Origin: Rubrivivax sp.
Lineage (GTDB): Bacteria > Pseudomonadota > Gammaproteobacteria > Burkholderiales > Burkholderiaceae_C
Direction of reading: 5' to 3'
DNA: 64,000 nt
NCBI GenBank assembly: GCA_030653385.1
Contig: JAURZM010000014.1
Location: 19,321-83,320 of the forward strand
Under the pieces are notes generated by a model. It ran no database searches and was not told the DNA's origin. It saw nothing but the letters and a program-made list of their open reading frames with translations. How positions within the stretch are numbered: the stretch's first letter is position 1; each line of letters opens with the position of its first letter. Shown here in pieces: positions 1-9,547 of this stretch. The translations under genes and the position numbers were made by a program.

Positions 1-889
1 CCCGTGCTGCACCGAATGCATCGGCCCAGCGCGACTGCTGCGCGCGGTACTGCGGCTCCACCGCCTGCCAGGCGCGTTCGCGCAGTTGTTCGGGGCTCAG
101 CGCGTCGGGGTTGATGTCGATGCCCGAAGGCAGCAGCAGGCTGTTGTGACTGAGCTGGCGAAACCGGTGGCGGTGCTCTGGCAAGGCCGCCAGGATCAGC
201 GGCAGTCCGGCCGGCTTGGAGTGGTGCTCGGTCACCGCGCGGTCGACGGCGCGGAAGTAACGTTCCACGTCGATGCCCGTCTCGTCCCTCTTGCCGCTCT
301 TGCCACTTTTGCCCTGCCTGGTGGGCGAGGCGGCGCCGATGGCGTCGACATCCGAAGGACCCGCCAGCGCTGTTTCGCCCATGTCGTCGGCCCCCGCCTC
401 TTCAGCGGTGCGCGGCACTGCCGGCGCAAGTTCGATCTCGGCGATGGCATCACGGTCGCCTTCGAACAAGCTGACCTTGTCCTGGCTCAGGCACAGCACC
501 TGGTAGCGGTCGGCGGACTGCAAGAAGCGCCGCAGTGGCTTGGTGTGGAAGGTGTCGGCCACCACCGCCAGTTCGGCCATCGGCCGCGGCAGCACAAAAA
601 CGCGGAACAGGTCCGGTCCGGCCATCACCGCCAGACCGTCCAAGGTGTGGTTCCAGAACTCGGTGTCTGCAGCCAGCGCATGAAAAGGGGCCAACAGCGC
701 CTGGGCTTCAGCGGCCTGGTGTCCCTGTTGCAGCGACTTCGCCAGCGTCTCGACACCATGCCGGAAGCGGACCTGGTCCTGCTGGTTCTCCGGGTGGTGC
801 CGGTGGGTGGGCTGGTACAGCGACAGGCACGGCTGGGCCGCAAATGCACCGAGTTCTGCCAGGGCCAGCGGTGTCAAGGCGTGGGTCAT
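1..889 (-). CDS. baeRF3-like host-factor family protein (3' end outside window)
   Basis: Reading the minus strand from the ATG at 889 gives an uninterrupted frame of about 296 residues to the window edge, so the C-terminus is missing. A GGAG ribosome site lies 6 bases upstream of the ATG. The N-terminus carries LSLYQPTHR followed by PENQQD, and further in comes PLRRFLQSADRYQVL. These resemble the bacterial archaeo-eukaryotic release factor family (baeRF3 type), whose cellular role is poorly known. A Ser/Gly/Lys-rich linker (around residues 180-200) separates the two visible parts. The antisense open frame over the same bases has no recognisable domain. The family call rests on remembered motifs and is moderately sure; the reading frame is well supported. 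Confidence 0.7.
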   Translation of the reverse strand, partial: MTHALTPLALAELGAFAAQPCLSLYQPTHRHHPENQQDQVRFRHGVETLAKSLQQGHQAAEAQALLAPFHALAADTEFWNHTLDGLAVMAGPDLFRVFVLPRPMAELAVVADTFHTKPLRRFLQSADRYQVLCLSQDKVSLFEGDRDAIAEIELAPAVPRTAEEAGADDMGETALAGPSDVDAIGAASPTRQGKSGKSGKRDETGIDVERYFRAVDRAVTEHHSKPAGLPLILAALPEHRHRFRQLSHNSLLLPSGIDINPDALSPEQLRERAWQAVEPQYRAQQSRWADAFGAAR

Positions 890-1149
890 GTCGTCTCCGT
901 TGGAAAAGGTGTCTCAAGTCCGAGTCGTGCTGGGCGCAAAAGGTTTCATGGCCTGCAGCGGCGCAGGGCTCTTGCCCCGCCCTGTTGCTTGACCCTGTCC
1001 GCGCCTGCACAAAGCCCATGCATGTGTGCGGTGGCGGCGGGCTGGGCGAGCCACCGCACCGACAGGTCGGGTCGGTCATCGCTACAAGGCCAAGGCAGCT
1101 GCTCGGGTCCGCGCCGCTGCACACCCCGCCCACACATGAGCGCCCCTCG

Positions 1150-1746
1150 ATGCAAACCCAGGTCCACCTTGTTCGGCACGGCGAAACGGCGTGGTCGCTG
1201 AGCGGCCAGCACACGGGCAGCACGGACATCGGGCTCACGGCGCACGGCCAGGCGCAAGCGCGTGGTTTGGCGCCCTTGCTCAGCCCCTTGCCGTTCACGC
1301 ACGTGCTGAGCAGCCCACGCCTGCGCGCACGCCAGACGTGCGAACTGGCCGGCCTGGGGCAGCCCCTGGTCATCGAGCCCGACCTGGTCGAGTGGGACTA
1401 CGGCCAGTACGAGGGCCGGCGCACGGCAGACATCTGGCTCGACCGGCCCGGCTGGAACGTCTGGCGCGACGGTTGCCCGGGCGGCGAAACGCCAGTGCAG
1501 GTGTCGGCGCGGGCCGACCGGCTGGTCGCGCACCTGTGCCGCCTGCAAGGGCCCATCGCGCTGTTTTCGCACGGCCAGTTCGGTGCCGCGCTGGCCATGC
1601 GGTGGATCGGCCTGCCCATCCTGGCCGGCCAGCACTTCGCCCTGCACCCGGCTTCGTTGAGTGTGCTGGGCCACGACAGCAAACGCCCTGGCAGGCGGCT
1701 CATCGAACATTGGAACCAGACCCGGTCTTCATGTGACAGGGCCTGA
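1150..1746 (+). CDS. Histidine phosphatase, sedoheptulose-1,7-bisphosphatase (SHB17)-like
   Basis: 198 residues. The N-terminus has the phosphohistidine motif [16 protein letters not shown]. Later come [18 protein letters not shown] and [14 protein letters not shown], then the second catalytic His in FSHGQFG. The tryptophan and the SGQxTG stretch after RHGE, together with the NxWRDGC segment, are typical of the yeast Shb17 sugar-bisphosphatase branch rather than phosphoglycerate mutases or SixA. The start was chosen at the ATG that begins this domain; upstream codons in frame look non-coding. It precedes phosphoketolase by about 90 bases on the same strand. This suggests that it feeds sugar phosphates into that pathway, for example by removing the C1 phosphate of a C7 or C6 bisphosphate. 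Substrate is inferred, not shown. Confidence 0.82.
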   Translation: MQTQVHLVRHGETAWSLSGQHTGSTDIGLTAHGQAQARGLAPLLSPLPFTHVLSSPRLRARQTCELAGLGQPLVIEPDLVEWDYGQYEGRRTADIWLDRPGWNVWRDGCPGGETPVQVSARADRLVAHLCRLQGPIALFSHGQFGAALAMRWIGLPILAGQHFALHPASLSVLGHDSKRPGRRLIEHWNQTRSSCDRA

Positions 1747-1837
1747 AGCGGGGGTGGCCGGGCCAGGTCCGCCAGCGCACAGACCGGATGCCGCCAGTCG
1801 TGTTCCACTTGAGGTCATCGCCCAAGCAGGAGCCATG

Positions 1838-4219
1838 ATGTCCGACACCCTCACCCCCGACCTGCTGCACAAGATGCACGCTTGGTGGCGCGCCGCCAAC
1901 TACCTGTCGGTGGGGCAGATCTACCTGCAGGACAACCCGTTGCTGGACACGCCGCTGACACAGGCGCATGTCAAGCGGCGGCTGCTGGGTCATTGGGGCA
2001 CCACACCGGGCCTGAACCTGCTGTACGTGCACCTGAACCGGCTGATCAAGCAACACGAGCTGGACATGCTGCTGGTGGTGGGCCCCGGCCACGGCGGGCC
2101 GGGCATCGTGGCCAACACCTACCTGGAAGGGGCCTACACCGAGCACTACCCCGCCATCGAACGCGACCGCAGCGGCATGCGGCGTCTGTTTCGCCAGTTT
2201 TCCTGGCCGGGGGGCATTCCCAGCCACGTGGCGCCGGAGACGCCGGGTTCCATCCATGAAGGTGGAGAGTTAGGCTATGCCTTGGCCCATGCCTACGGCG
2301 CCGCTTTCGACAACCCAGGGCTCATCGTGGCCTGCATCGTGGGTGACGGCGAGGCCGAAACCGGGCCGCTGGCGGCCAGCTGGGACTCGAACAAGTTCCT
2401 GAACCCCGTGCATGACGGTGCGGTGCTGCCCATCCTGCACCTGAACGGCTACAAGATCGCCAACCCGACCGTGATGGCGCGCATCGGTCGCACTGAGCTT
2501 TTCGAACTGATGCACGGCCACGGCTATGAACCGCACTTCGTCGAAGGCGATGACCCGGCGCTGGTGCACCAGAGCTTGGCCAGCACCATGGACAAGGCGC
2601 TGGCGCACATCCAGCGCATCCAGGCCGAGGCCCGTTCGCCCGACGCCAAACGGCCGCCGCCAAGGCCGCGCTGGCCGATGATCATCCTGAACACGCCCAA
2701 GGGCTGGACCGGGCCGAAGTCCGTGGATGGCCTGCCGGTGGAAGGCACCTGGCGTGCACACCAGGTGCCAATCTCGAAGTTCAACAAGCCCGAACACCTG
2801 CAGCAACTGCAGGACTGGCTGCAAAGCTACAAGCCCGAAGAACTGTTCGACGAAGCCGGCAAGTTCCGCGAGGAACTGGCGGCGCTGGCGCCCACCGGCA
2901 GGCGCCGCATGGGCTTCAGCCCGCACGCCAATGGGGGCCAGTTGCTGCAGCCGCTGGTCATGCCGCGCCTGCATGAACATGCGGTGGCGGTGCCTGCGCC
3001 TGGCAGCATCGAGGGCGAAGCCACGCGGGTGCTGGGCGGTTTCCTGCGCGAGGTGATGCGGCTGAACCTGGACAGCGCCAACTTCCGCATCTTCGGTCCC
3101 GACGAAACCGCGTCGAACCGGCTCGACCCGGTCTACGCCGTGTCGGGCAAGGCCTGGATGGCCGAGACGGTGGAAAACGACACGAATCTCAGTGCCGATG
3201 GCCGCGTGATGGAGGTGTTGAGCGAGCATCTGTGCGAAGGCTGGCTGGAGGGTTACTTGCTCACCGGCCGGCACGGCCTGTTCTCGTGTTACGAGGCTTT
3301 CATCCACATCATCGACTCGATGTTCAACCAGCACGCCAAGTGGCTGAAGGTGAGCCGCAAGATCCCGTGGCGCGCGCCGATTGCGTCGCTGAACATCCTG
3401 CTCACTTCGCACGTCTGGCGGCAAGACCACAACGGTCTGTCGCACCAGGACCCGGGTTTCATGGACCACGTGGCCAACAAGTCGTCGGACGTGGTGCGCA
3501 TCTACCTGCCACCCGACGCCAACTGTTTGCTGTCGGTGGCCGAACACTGCCTGCGCAGCCGCCACTACGTGAACGTCATCGTGGCCGGCAAGCAGCCTTC
3601 GTGGCAGTGGCTGGACATGGACGCCGCGGTGCGCCACTGCACCGCCGGCGCCGGTGTGTGGTCCTGGGCGGGCACCGAAGACCCCAATGACGCTGCCGGG
3701 CCCGACGTCGTGATGGCCTGCGCCGGCGACGTGCCCACGCTCGAATGCCTGGCGGCCGTGATGCTGCTGCGCGAAGACGTGCCGGACATCCGCATCCGTG
3801 TCGTCAACGTCGTCGACCTGATGGTGCTGCAGCCGCCGCTGGAACACCCGCATGGGCTGAGCGACCGCGACTTCGATGCCCTTTTCACCACCGACCGACC
3901 GGTGGTCTTCGCTTTCCACGGCTACCCCTCGCTGGTCCACAAGCTCAGCTACCGCCGCCACAACCACGCCAACATCCACGTGCGAGGTTTCAAGGAAGAA
4001 GGCACCACCACGACACCCTTCGACATGGTGGTGCTCAACAACCTGGACCGCTACCAGTTGGCGCTGGACGCCGTGCGGCGCATTCCCCGCCTGGCCGCTG
4101 AAGTGGAGCGTGCGACGGCGCGTTACTGGACCCGCATCGAACGGCACAAGCTCTACATCGCCGAACATGGCGACGACCTGCCCGAGGTGCGCGACTGGCG
4201 CTGGCAAGGCCGCCCGTGA
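1838..4219 (+). CDS. xfp: Xylulose-5-phosphate/fructose-6-phosphate phosphoketolase
   Basis: 793 residues, the usual length for the family. This thiamine-diphosphate enzyme cleaves xylulose 5-phosphate (and often fructose 6-phosphate) with phosphate to give acetyl phosphate plus glyceraldehyde 3-phosphate (or erythrose 4-phosphate). Visible signatures are GPGHGGPG (residues about 82-89) and the ThDP-binding stretch [19 protein letters not shown] (about 169-187). Further on are the family motifs [18 protein letters not shown] and the C-terminal [14 protein letters not shown]. Two ATGs lie side by side (1835, 1838); AGGAG at 1828-1832 fits the second better. Its stop overlaps the acetate kinase start by 4 bp, so acetyl phosphate production and use are translationally coupled. 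Confidence 0.97.
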   Translation: MSDTLTPDLLHKMHAWWRAANYLSVGQIYLQDNPLLDTPLTQAHVKRRLLGHWGTTPGLNLLYVHLNRLIKQHELDMLLVVGPGHGGPGIVANTYLEGAYTEHYPAIERDRSGMRRLFRQFSWPGGIPSHVAPETPGSIHEGGELGYALAHAYGAAFDNPGLIVACIVGDGEAETGPLAASWDSNKFLNPVHDGAVLPILHLNGYKIANPTVMARIGRTELFELMHGHGYEPHFVEGDDPALVHQSLASTMDKALAHIQRIQAEARSPDAKRPPPRPRWPMIILNTPKGWTGPKSVDGLPVEGTWRAHQVPISKFNKPEHLQQLQDWLQSYKPEELFDEAGKFREELAALAPTGRRRMGFSPHANGGQLLQPLVMPRLHEHAVAVPAPGSIEGEATRVLGGFLREVMRLNLDSANFRIFGPDETASNRLDPVYAVSGKAWMAETVENDTNLSADGRVMEVLSEHLCEGWLEGYLLTGRHGLFSCYEAFIHIIDSMFNQHAKWLKVSRKIPWRAPIASLNILLTSHVWRQDHNGLSHQDPGFMDHVANKSSDVVRIYLPPDANCLLSVAEHCLRSRHYVNVIVAGKQPSWQWLDMDAAVRHCTAGAGVWSWAGTEDPNDAAGPDVVMACAGDVPTLECLAAVMLLREDVPDIRIRVVNVVDLMVLQPPLEHPHGLSDRDFDALFTTDRPVVFAFHGYPSLVHKLSYRRHNHANIHVRGFKEEGTTTTPFDMVVLNNLDRYQLALDAVRRIPRLAAEVERATARYWTRIERHKLYIAEHGDDLPEVRDWRWQGRP

Positions 4220-5298
4220 TCGTGTTGGCGTTGAACAGCGGCTCGTCGTCGCTGAAGTTCGGCCTCTTCCGCGTGCACGCCGAATCGGCCCAGCCGCTGG
4301 TGGCCGGTCAACTGGGTGGCATCGGCGAGCTGACCGCCGCGTTGGCCGGTGGCGAACTGCCCGTTCCCCAGGCCATCGGCCACCGGGTGGTGCATGGTGG
4401 GCCGGGCCTGCGTACACACACCGTCATCGACGACCCGGTGATGCGCCAGATCGAGAGTGCGGCCGAGTTTGCGCCGCTGCATGTGCCAGCCGCGCTGGCC
4501 ATCATCCAGCACAGCCGCAGGCTGTTCAGCGGCCTGCCGCAGGTGGCCTGTTTCGACACCGCCTTCCACGCCACCCTGCCGGACGTCGCCCGTGTTTTGC
4601 CCGTGCCCAAGGCGCTGCTGGCCCAGGGCATCCAGCGCTACGGCTTTCACGGGCTGTCGTGTGAGTCGGTGCTGTGTCAGCTGGCGCGCGACCTGCCACA
4701 AGGCCTGCCCGATCGGGTGCTCATCGCGCACCTGGGCCACGGCGCCAGCGTCACTGCGGTGCGGGCGGGGCGCTCGGTCGACACCAGCATGGGCCTCACA
4801 CCCAGCGGCGGCCTGGTCATGGGCACCCGCAGCGGCGACATCGACCCGGGTCTGTTGATCCACCTGCTGCGACGGGGTGATGGCGACATCGCTCAGCTGG
4901 AGGAACTGCTGGACCGGCGATCGGGCTTGCTGGGTATCTCGGGCCTGTCCAGCGACATGCGGCAACTGCACGCAGCCGAGGCCACCGATGCCGATGCGCG
5001 GCTGGCCGTTTGCATGTTCTGTGTCTCGGTGGCCAAACAGCTGGCCGCCATGGCCACGGCGCTGGGTGGGGCGGACCTGATCGTGTTCACGGGAGGCATC
5101 GGCGAAAACGACGTGCCGGTGCGCGCCGCCATCTGCGAGCGGCTGGGCTGGATGGGCGTTGCACTGGAACCGGCTGGCCCTGCGGCGGGACAGGCGGTGA
5201 TCAGCGCTGCCCACTCAAGCTGCGAAGTGCGTGTGGTGGCGACACAGGAAGAGGCGCAGATCGCGCGCCACACTGCGCGCCTCTTGTCCACGGTCTAG
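4216..5298 (+). CDS. ackA: Acetate kinase (short form)
   Basis: 360 residues, starting at GTG within the GTGA overlap with xfp. The enzyme converts acetyl phosphate and ADP to acetate and ATP, the energy-yielding second half of the phosphoketolase route. Motifs in order: [10 protein letters not shown] at the N-terminus (phosphate binding), GHRVVHGG with the substrate Arg, FDTAFH with the catalytic Asp (about residue 114), [26 protein letters not shown] and FTGGIGEN near the C-terminus. Two oddities: it is about 40 residues shorter than typical AckA, and the usual HLGNG motif reads HLGHG. Its last 4 bases overlap the convergent yihY-like gene. Confidence 0.95.
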   Translation: MIVLALNSGSSSLKFGLFRVHAESAQPLVAGQLGGIGELTAALAGGELPVPQAIGHRVVHGGPGLRTHTVIDDPVMRQIESAAEFAPLHVPAALAIIQHSRRLFSGLPQVACFDTAFHATLPDVARVLPVPKALLAQGIQRYGFHGLSCESVLCQLARDLPQGLPDRVLIAHLGHGASVTAVRAGRSVDTSMGLTPSGGLVMGTRSGDIDPGLLIHLLRRGDGDIAQLEELLDRRSGLLGISGLSSDMRQLHAAEATDADARLAVCMFCVSVAKQLAAMATALGGADLIVFTGGIGENDVPVRAAICERLGWMGVALEPAGPAAGQAVISAAHSSCEVRVVATQEEAQIARHTARLLSTV

Positions 5299-6182
5299 AG
5301 CCGGTACTCCTCGCTGCGCGAGCCCCAGGTCCTGGCGAAGACGTGCGTGAACTCGGCGCCGACCAGCAGGATCTGCGCCGAAAAGTACACCCACAGCAGC
5401 ACCACCACCAGCGACCCGGCAGCGCCGTAGGCCGAAGCCACGCCGCTGCGGCCGATGTAGGCGCCGATCAGGGCCTTGCCGACGCTGAAGAGCAGGGCCG
5501 CCAACAGGGCACCCAGCCACACGTCGTGCCAGAGCACCCGCGCGCGCGGCATGATCTTGTAGATCAGACCGAACATCGTGGCCACCAGCAGGAAGCCGCT
5601 GAAGGTGTTGAAGGTGCCGATGATGGACTGCCAGCCGCCGAAGGCCTGGTCCCAGTGGCGGCCGATGGCCGACATCATGGCGCTCGAGATGAGCGACACG
5701 ATGAGCAGAAAACCCACCGCCAGGATCATGCCGAACGACAGCAGACGTGCCCGCACCAGCGAAAACCAGGCGCTGTCGTGTTCGCGTGGCACGACGTGCC
5801 AGATGCGGTCCAGCGCACTTTGCAATTCGGCAAACACCGTGGTCGCGCCGATGAAGAGCAGCAAGACACCCAAGGCGGTTGCGGTCAGGCTCTCGGCGGG
5901 TTCGCGCACGCTGGCCAGCAGCTCCTGCACCACACTGGCGCCCGACACCCCCATCAGGCCCTGCAACTGCGCCTGAATCTCGCCACGGGCGGCGTCTTCG
6001 CCAAACACCAGGCCGGCCACGGAAATCACGATCAGCAGCAGCGGCGCCATCGAAAACACGGTGTAGTAGGCCAGTGCGGCGCCCATGCTGGGCACCTCGT
6101 CCTGCAGCGACGCAGTCACCACCTGCTTCAGCGCACGCCACCAGGCAGCCGGAGTGTGCCGGGCCAGCCAGGCGGGAATCAT
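5295..6182 (-). CDS. YihY/virulence factor BrkB family inner-membrane protein
   Basis: 295 residues with six or so hydrophobic membrane segments. The N-terminal region has the family pattern around GAALAYYTVFSMAPLLLIVI. A later stretch (GATTVFAELQSALDRIW) also matches the YihY/BrkB family, once misnamed ribonuclease BN. Function is not firmly known; members are integral membrane proteins linked in some species to complement resistance or transport. The gene converges on ackA with a 4-bp overlap of stop regions. The start is the ATG at 6182, which precedes a short cytoplasmic N-terminus. Confidence 0.9.
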   Translation of the reverse strand: MIPAWLARHTPAAWWRALKQVVTASLQDEVPSMGAALAYYTVFSMAPLLLIVISVAGLVFGEDAARGEIQAQLQGLMGVSGASVVQELLASVREPAESLTATALGVLLLFIGATTVFAELQSALDRIWHVVPREHDSAWFSLVRARLLSFGMILAVGFLLIVSLISSAMMSAIGRHWDQAFGGWQSIIGTFNTFSGFLLVATMFGLIYKIMPRARVLWHDVWLGALLAALLFSVGKALIGAYIGRSGVASAYGAAGSLVVVLLWVYFSAQILLVGAEFTHVFARTWGSRSEEYRL

Positions 6183-6379
6183 CCGCCCGGTGCGCAGGGC
6201 ACCGCGCGCTCAGCTTGCAGGCAGAGGTGAAGGAAAAAGGTGAGGTTCATCGCCAGTGAAGCGTAGCGGCAGTGGCCTGCCTCTTCTGTGCGATGACGAA
6301 CATCTGGCGCCAGTGCGAGGCATCGCACAGACCCGGCTCGGGCCCACGCCTAGCCTGTGCGCACTTCAGGAGACGCACC

Positions 6380-7195
6380 ATGCTTCGCAGCACCCAGGAC
6401 ATGCAGGCCTTTTCCATCGGCGCCACCGACGGCCGGATCGGCGACATCCGGGACTTCTACTTCGACGACCGCGCCTGGGTCGTGCGTTACCTGGTGGTGG
6501 ACACCGGCACCTGGTTGTCCAGCCGGCTGGTGCTGATTTCGCCCATCGCGCTGGGCCGCCCCAGCTGGGCCGACAAGACCTTGCCGGTGGCCCTGACCCG
6601 GGCCCAGGTGAAGGACAGCCCCGACATCGACACCCACCGGCCCGTGAGCCGCCAGCAGGAGGAAGAACTGCTGGGCCACTATGGCTACCCCGGTTACTGG
6701 GGCGGTGCGGGGCTGTGGGGCGGTGGCATGGTGCCCTATGCCATGTTGCCGGGTGACGGCGGCCTGGGCTCGGTCGCCGCCGCCGACACCCGGCAAGCCG
6801 CAGAAGTCGAGATCAGTGAAGCGGCGCGGCAGCGCGACGACGACCCGCACCTGCGCAGTTGCGGCGAGGTGATTGGCTACACACTCAGCGCCCGAGACGG
6901 CGAGATCGGCCAGGTGCAGGGTTTCCTGGTCGACGAACACACCTGGGCGCTGCGCTACCTGGTGGTCAGCACCAGCAAGTGGTGGCTCGGTCATGAGGTC
7001 TTGATCGCGCCGCAATGGACGCAGGGTGTGCACTGGGCGGACAAGACCGTGAGCGTGGCCATGACCCGACAGGCCGTGAAAGACGCGCCGCCTTACGACG
7101 CTTCCGTGCCCTTGAGCCGCGAACAGGAGAGGGCCGTTTACGAGCACCACGGCGGCCGAGGCTACTGGCTGGACGAAGGCGACCGCGAAGCCTAG
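6380..7195 (+). CDS. Double PRC-barrel domain protein
   Basis: 271 residues built from two copies of a PRC-barrel domain. Copy one is at about residues 1-75, with IGDIRDFYFDDRAWVVRYLVV. Copy two is at about 160-240, with IGQVQGFLVDEHTWALRYLVV. Both copies then run through a WxxADKTxxVAxTRxxVKD stretch. A Gly/Tyr/Trp-rich linker (HYGYPGYWGGAGLWGGG) joins them, and a related HHGGRGYW closes copy two. PRC barrels are small beta-barrel adaptors; soluble tandem forms of this type are common in proteobacteria and often stress related. The ATG at 6380 has an AGGAGA site 7 bases upstream. An in-frame upstream ATG at 6272 would add 36 residues that do not look like the family. Confidence 0.9.
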   Translation: MLRSTQDMQAFSIGATDGRIGDIRDFYFDDRAWVVRYLVVDTGTWLSSRLVLISPIALGRPSWADKTLPVALTRAQVKDSPDIDTHRPVSRQQEEELLGHYGYPGYWGGAGLWGGGMVPYAMLPGDGGLGSVAAADTRQAAEVEISEAARQRDDDPHLRSCGEVIGYTLSARDGEIGQVQGFLVDEHTWALRYLVVSTSKWWLGHEVLIAPQWTQGVHWADKTVSVAMTRQAVKDAPPYDASVPLSREQERAVYEHHGGRGYWLDEGDREA

Positions 7196-7308
7196 ACCTG
7201 CCGGCTTCAGTGGCGCGCTTCAGTGGCGCGCGCCAAGACGGCGTTTCCCCGGGACATGCAGCGGGCCAGGCTTCGTATCATGGGTTGATCCAACAAAAGA
7301 TCCACCCG

Positions 7309-8211
7309 ATGCCAGACACCCAACCCAACGTGGGCCTGATCGGCCTGGGCGCCATGGGCGCCGGCATGGCCGCTTCCTTGCGCCGTGCCGGTTTTGCGCC
7401 GCATGTTTTCGACGTGCGCCCCGGTGCAGCCGAAGCCTTCGCACGTGAAGGTGGCACAGCCTGCAACAGCGCTGCCGCACTGGCCGCGGCCTGCGATGTG
7501 GTGGTGTGTGTGGTGGTCAACGCGGCGCAGACCGAAGACGTGCTCTTTGGCAGCGGCGGCGTCGCCGCTGCGCTGAAGCGCGGTGGCGTGTTTGTCATGT
7601 GCAGCACGGTCGACCCCAACTGGGCCGTCGCGCTGGAGTCCCGCCTGGAAGCACTGGGCTTGTGGATGCTGGACGCACCCATCAGCGGCGGTGCCGCCAA
7701 GGCCGCCAGCGGCCAGATGACGATGATGACCGCCGGCCGACCCGAGGCCTACAAACGCTGCGGCGGCGCGCTGGACGCGATGGCCGCCCAGGTCTACCGC
7801 CTGGGTGACCGGGCCGGTGCCGGCAGCAAGGTGAAGATCATCAACCAGCTGCTGGCCGGTGTGCACATCGCCGCCGCCGCCGAAGCCATGGCGCTGGGCC
7901 TGCGCGAGGGCGTGGACGCGGCGGCGCTGTACGAGGTCATCACCCACAGCGCCGGCAACAGCTGGATGTTCGAAAACCGCATGGCCCACGTGCTGGCCGC
8001 CGACTACACCCCACTGTCGGCGGTGGACATCTTCGTCAAGGACCTGGGTCTGGTGCTGGACATGGCACGTGCCAGCAAGTTTCCACTGCCACTGTCCAGC
8101 ACCGCGCACCAGATGTTCATGCAGGCCTCGACCGCGGGTTTTGCGCGCGAGGACGACAGCGCGGTGATCAAGATCTTTCCGGGCATCACTTTGCCGGAGA
8201 AAAAGACATGA
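7309..8211 (+). CDS. ltnD: L-threonate / 2-hydroxyacid dehydrogenase (LtnD-like)
   Basis: 300 residues of the 3-hydroxyisobutyrate/6-phosphogluconate dehydrogenase superfamily. An N-terminal Rossmann fold carries GLIGLGAMGAGMA. A substrate motif DAPISGGAAKAASGQMT lies near residue 125. The catalytic lysine helix is GAGSKVKIINQLLAG (about 170), and the C-terminal all-helical domain ends in KDLGLVLD. LtnD enzymes oxidise L-threonate (or D-erythronate relatives) to 2-oxo-tetronate with NAD. The assignment to this subgroup rests largely on the neighbours: a tetronate kinase starts within the ATGA stop overlap, and a matching decarboxylase follows. A tartronate semialdehyde reductase is the main alternative by sequence alone. 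Confidence 0.88.
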   Translation: MPDTQPNVGLIGLGAMGAGMAASLRRAGFAPHVFDVRPGAAEAFAREGGTACNSAAALAAACDVVVCVVVNAAQTEDVLFGSGGVAAALKRGGVFVMCSTVDPNWAVALESRLEALGLWMLDAPISGGAAKAASGQMTMMTAGRPEAYKRCGGALDAMAAQVYRLGDRAGAGSKVKIINQLLAGVHIAAAAEAMALGLREGVDAAALYEVITHSAGNSWMFENRMAHVLAADYTPLSAVDIFVKDLGLVLDMARASKFPLPLSSTAHQMFMQASTAGFAREDDSAVIKIFPGITLPEKKT

Positions 8212-9545
8212 CGCTCGGTCCCAGCGCCGGGCCGCCCCAAGCGGGACCACATCCCCTTGGGGGATCGACCGGCGGCACCGCCGGTCGAGGGGCCTTGTTG
8301 CTGGGGTGCATCGCCGACGACTTCACCGGGGCCACCGACCTGGCCAACAACCTGGTTCGCGCCGGCATGCGCGTGGTGCAGACCATCGGCGTGCCTTCGC
8401 TGCCGGTGGGTGATGTGGATGCCGTCGTCGTGGCGCTGAAGTCGCGCACCGCGCCGGTGCCTGAAGCGGTGGCCGACAGCGTGGCTGCGGCGCAGTGGCT
8501 GCGAGCGCAGGGTGCACCGCAGGTCTACTTCAAGGTCTGCTCCACCTTCGACAGCACCGACCAGGGCAACATCGGCCCGGTGGCGCAGGCGTTGATGGCG
8601 GATGCCGCCGGCGACTTTGCCCTCGTCACACCGGCGTTCCCGGAAAACGGCCGCACGGTGTTCAAGGGCCACCTTTTTGTGGGTGACGTGCTGCTGTCCG
8701 ACAGCCCGATGCGGCACCACCCGCTGACACCGATGACCGACGCCAACCTGGTGCGTGTGCTGCAGGCGCAGTTGCGCGGCGCCCGGGCCGGCCTCATCGA
8801 ACACCGTGTGGTGGCGCGTGGCGTGGCGGCGGTGCAAGAACGCATCACAACGCTGCGTGCCGAGGGCGTGGCCTTTGGCATTGCCGACGCCGTGACCGAC
8901 GAAGACTTGCGCACGCTGGCCGCGGCTTCGCAAGGCCTGGCGGTGGTGGTGGCCGGATCGGGCCTGGCCATCGGCATCCCGGCCTTGCACGGTCTGCAGC
9001 CCAGCGCGCAGGCGGCACAGCTGCCCGCGCCGCAGGGCCATCAGGCCATCGTCAGCGGCAGCTGTTCGTCGGCCACCAACCAGCAGGTGGCGAACTTCAT
9101 CGCGGCGGGTGGTGCGGCACTTGCAGTCGACCCCTTGCGCCTGGCTGCAGGTGTTGACGTGGCCGCGGCGGCGCTGGACTGGGCGCTGCTTCGGCTGGCT
9201 CAAGGCCCGGTGCTGGTTTATGCCACGGCCGAACCCGAAGCCGTGCGCGCGGTGCAGGCGCAGCTGGGCGCGCAGAGAGCCGGCGAGCTGGTGGAGGGCA
9301 CCCTGGCCCGTGTCGCCGCCGGCCTGGTGCAGGCGGGGGTGGGCCAGCTGCTGGTGGCGGGTGGTGAAACCTCGGGTGCCTGTGTGCAGGCGCTGGGCAT
9401 CACGCAGCTGCGCATCGGGCCGCAGATCGACCCGGGTGTGCCTTGGTGCCACGCGGCCTTGCCTGCGGGTGGGCTGCACCTGGCGCTGAAGTCGGGCAAC
9501 TTCGGCGGGCCGGACTTTTTCACGCGTGCCTTCCAGCGGCTGTGA
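8208..9545 (+). CDS. otnK: 3-oxo-tetronate kinase (four-carbon acid sugar kinase)
   Basis: 445 residues. The enzyme phosphorylates 3-oxo-tetronate at C4 with ATP in threonate/erythronate breakdown. The N-terminal sugar-binding domain opens with GCIADDFTGATDLANNL, and KVCSTFDSTDQGNIGP is the substrate-loop motif. The C-terminal nucleotide-binding domain has the Gly-rich VSGSCSSATNQQV and the LVAGGETSGACVQALG motif. The first 28 or so residues (Gly/Pro-rich) are extra compared with the family and are encoded by a palindromic repeat (see separate entry). The true start could be one of the TTG codons near 8296-8299. The ATG at 8208 overlaps the ltnD stop by 4 bp, which favours translation from there. 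Confidence 0.92.
   Translation: MTLGPSAGPPQAGPHPLGGSTGGTAGRGALLLGCIADDFTGATDLANNLVRAGMRVVQTIGVPSLPVGDVDAVVVALKSRTAPVPEAVADSVAAAQWLRAQGAPQVYFKVCSTFDSTDQGNIGPVAQALMADAAGDFALVTPAFPENGRTVFKGHLFVGDVLLSDSPMRHHPLTPMTDANLVRVLQAQLRGARAGLIEHRVVARGVAAVQERITTLRAEGVAFGIADAVTDEDLRTLAAASQGLAVVVAGSGLAIGIPALHGLQPSAQAAQLPAPQGHQAIVSGSCSSATNQQVANFIAAGGAALAVDPLRLAAGVDVAAAALDWALLRLAQGPVLVYATAEPEAVRAVQAQLGAQRAGELVEGTLARVAAGLVQAGVGQLLVAGGETSGACVQALGITQLRIGPQIDPGVPWCHAALPAGGLHLALKSGNFGGPDFFTRAFQRL
8235..8288. repeat. Paired GC-rich palindromes inside the otnK 5' end
   Basis: Two stem-forming palindromes lie back to back. The first is CCCCAAG (8235-8241) with CTTGGGG (8256-8262). The second is an 11-bp perfect stem, 8265-8275 with 8278-8288, separated by only two bases. 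They fall in the non-conserved N-terminal extension of otnK and remain open in frame. The arrangement looks like a dispersed palindromic repeat of the kind common in Burkholderiales. Confidence 0.75.
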
Positions 9546-9547
9546 AC

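Noticed and set aside
2270..4417. Long open frame antisense to phosphoketolase
   Set aside because: The sense frame carries all phosphoketolase motifs; high GC opens the antisense frame, which has no domain.
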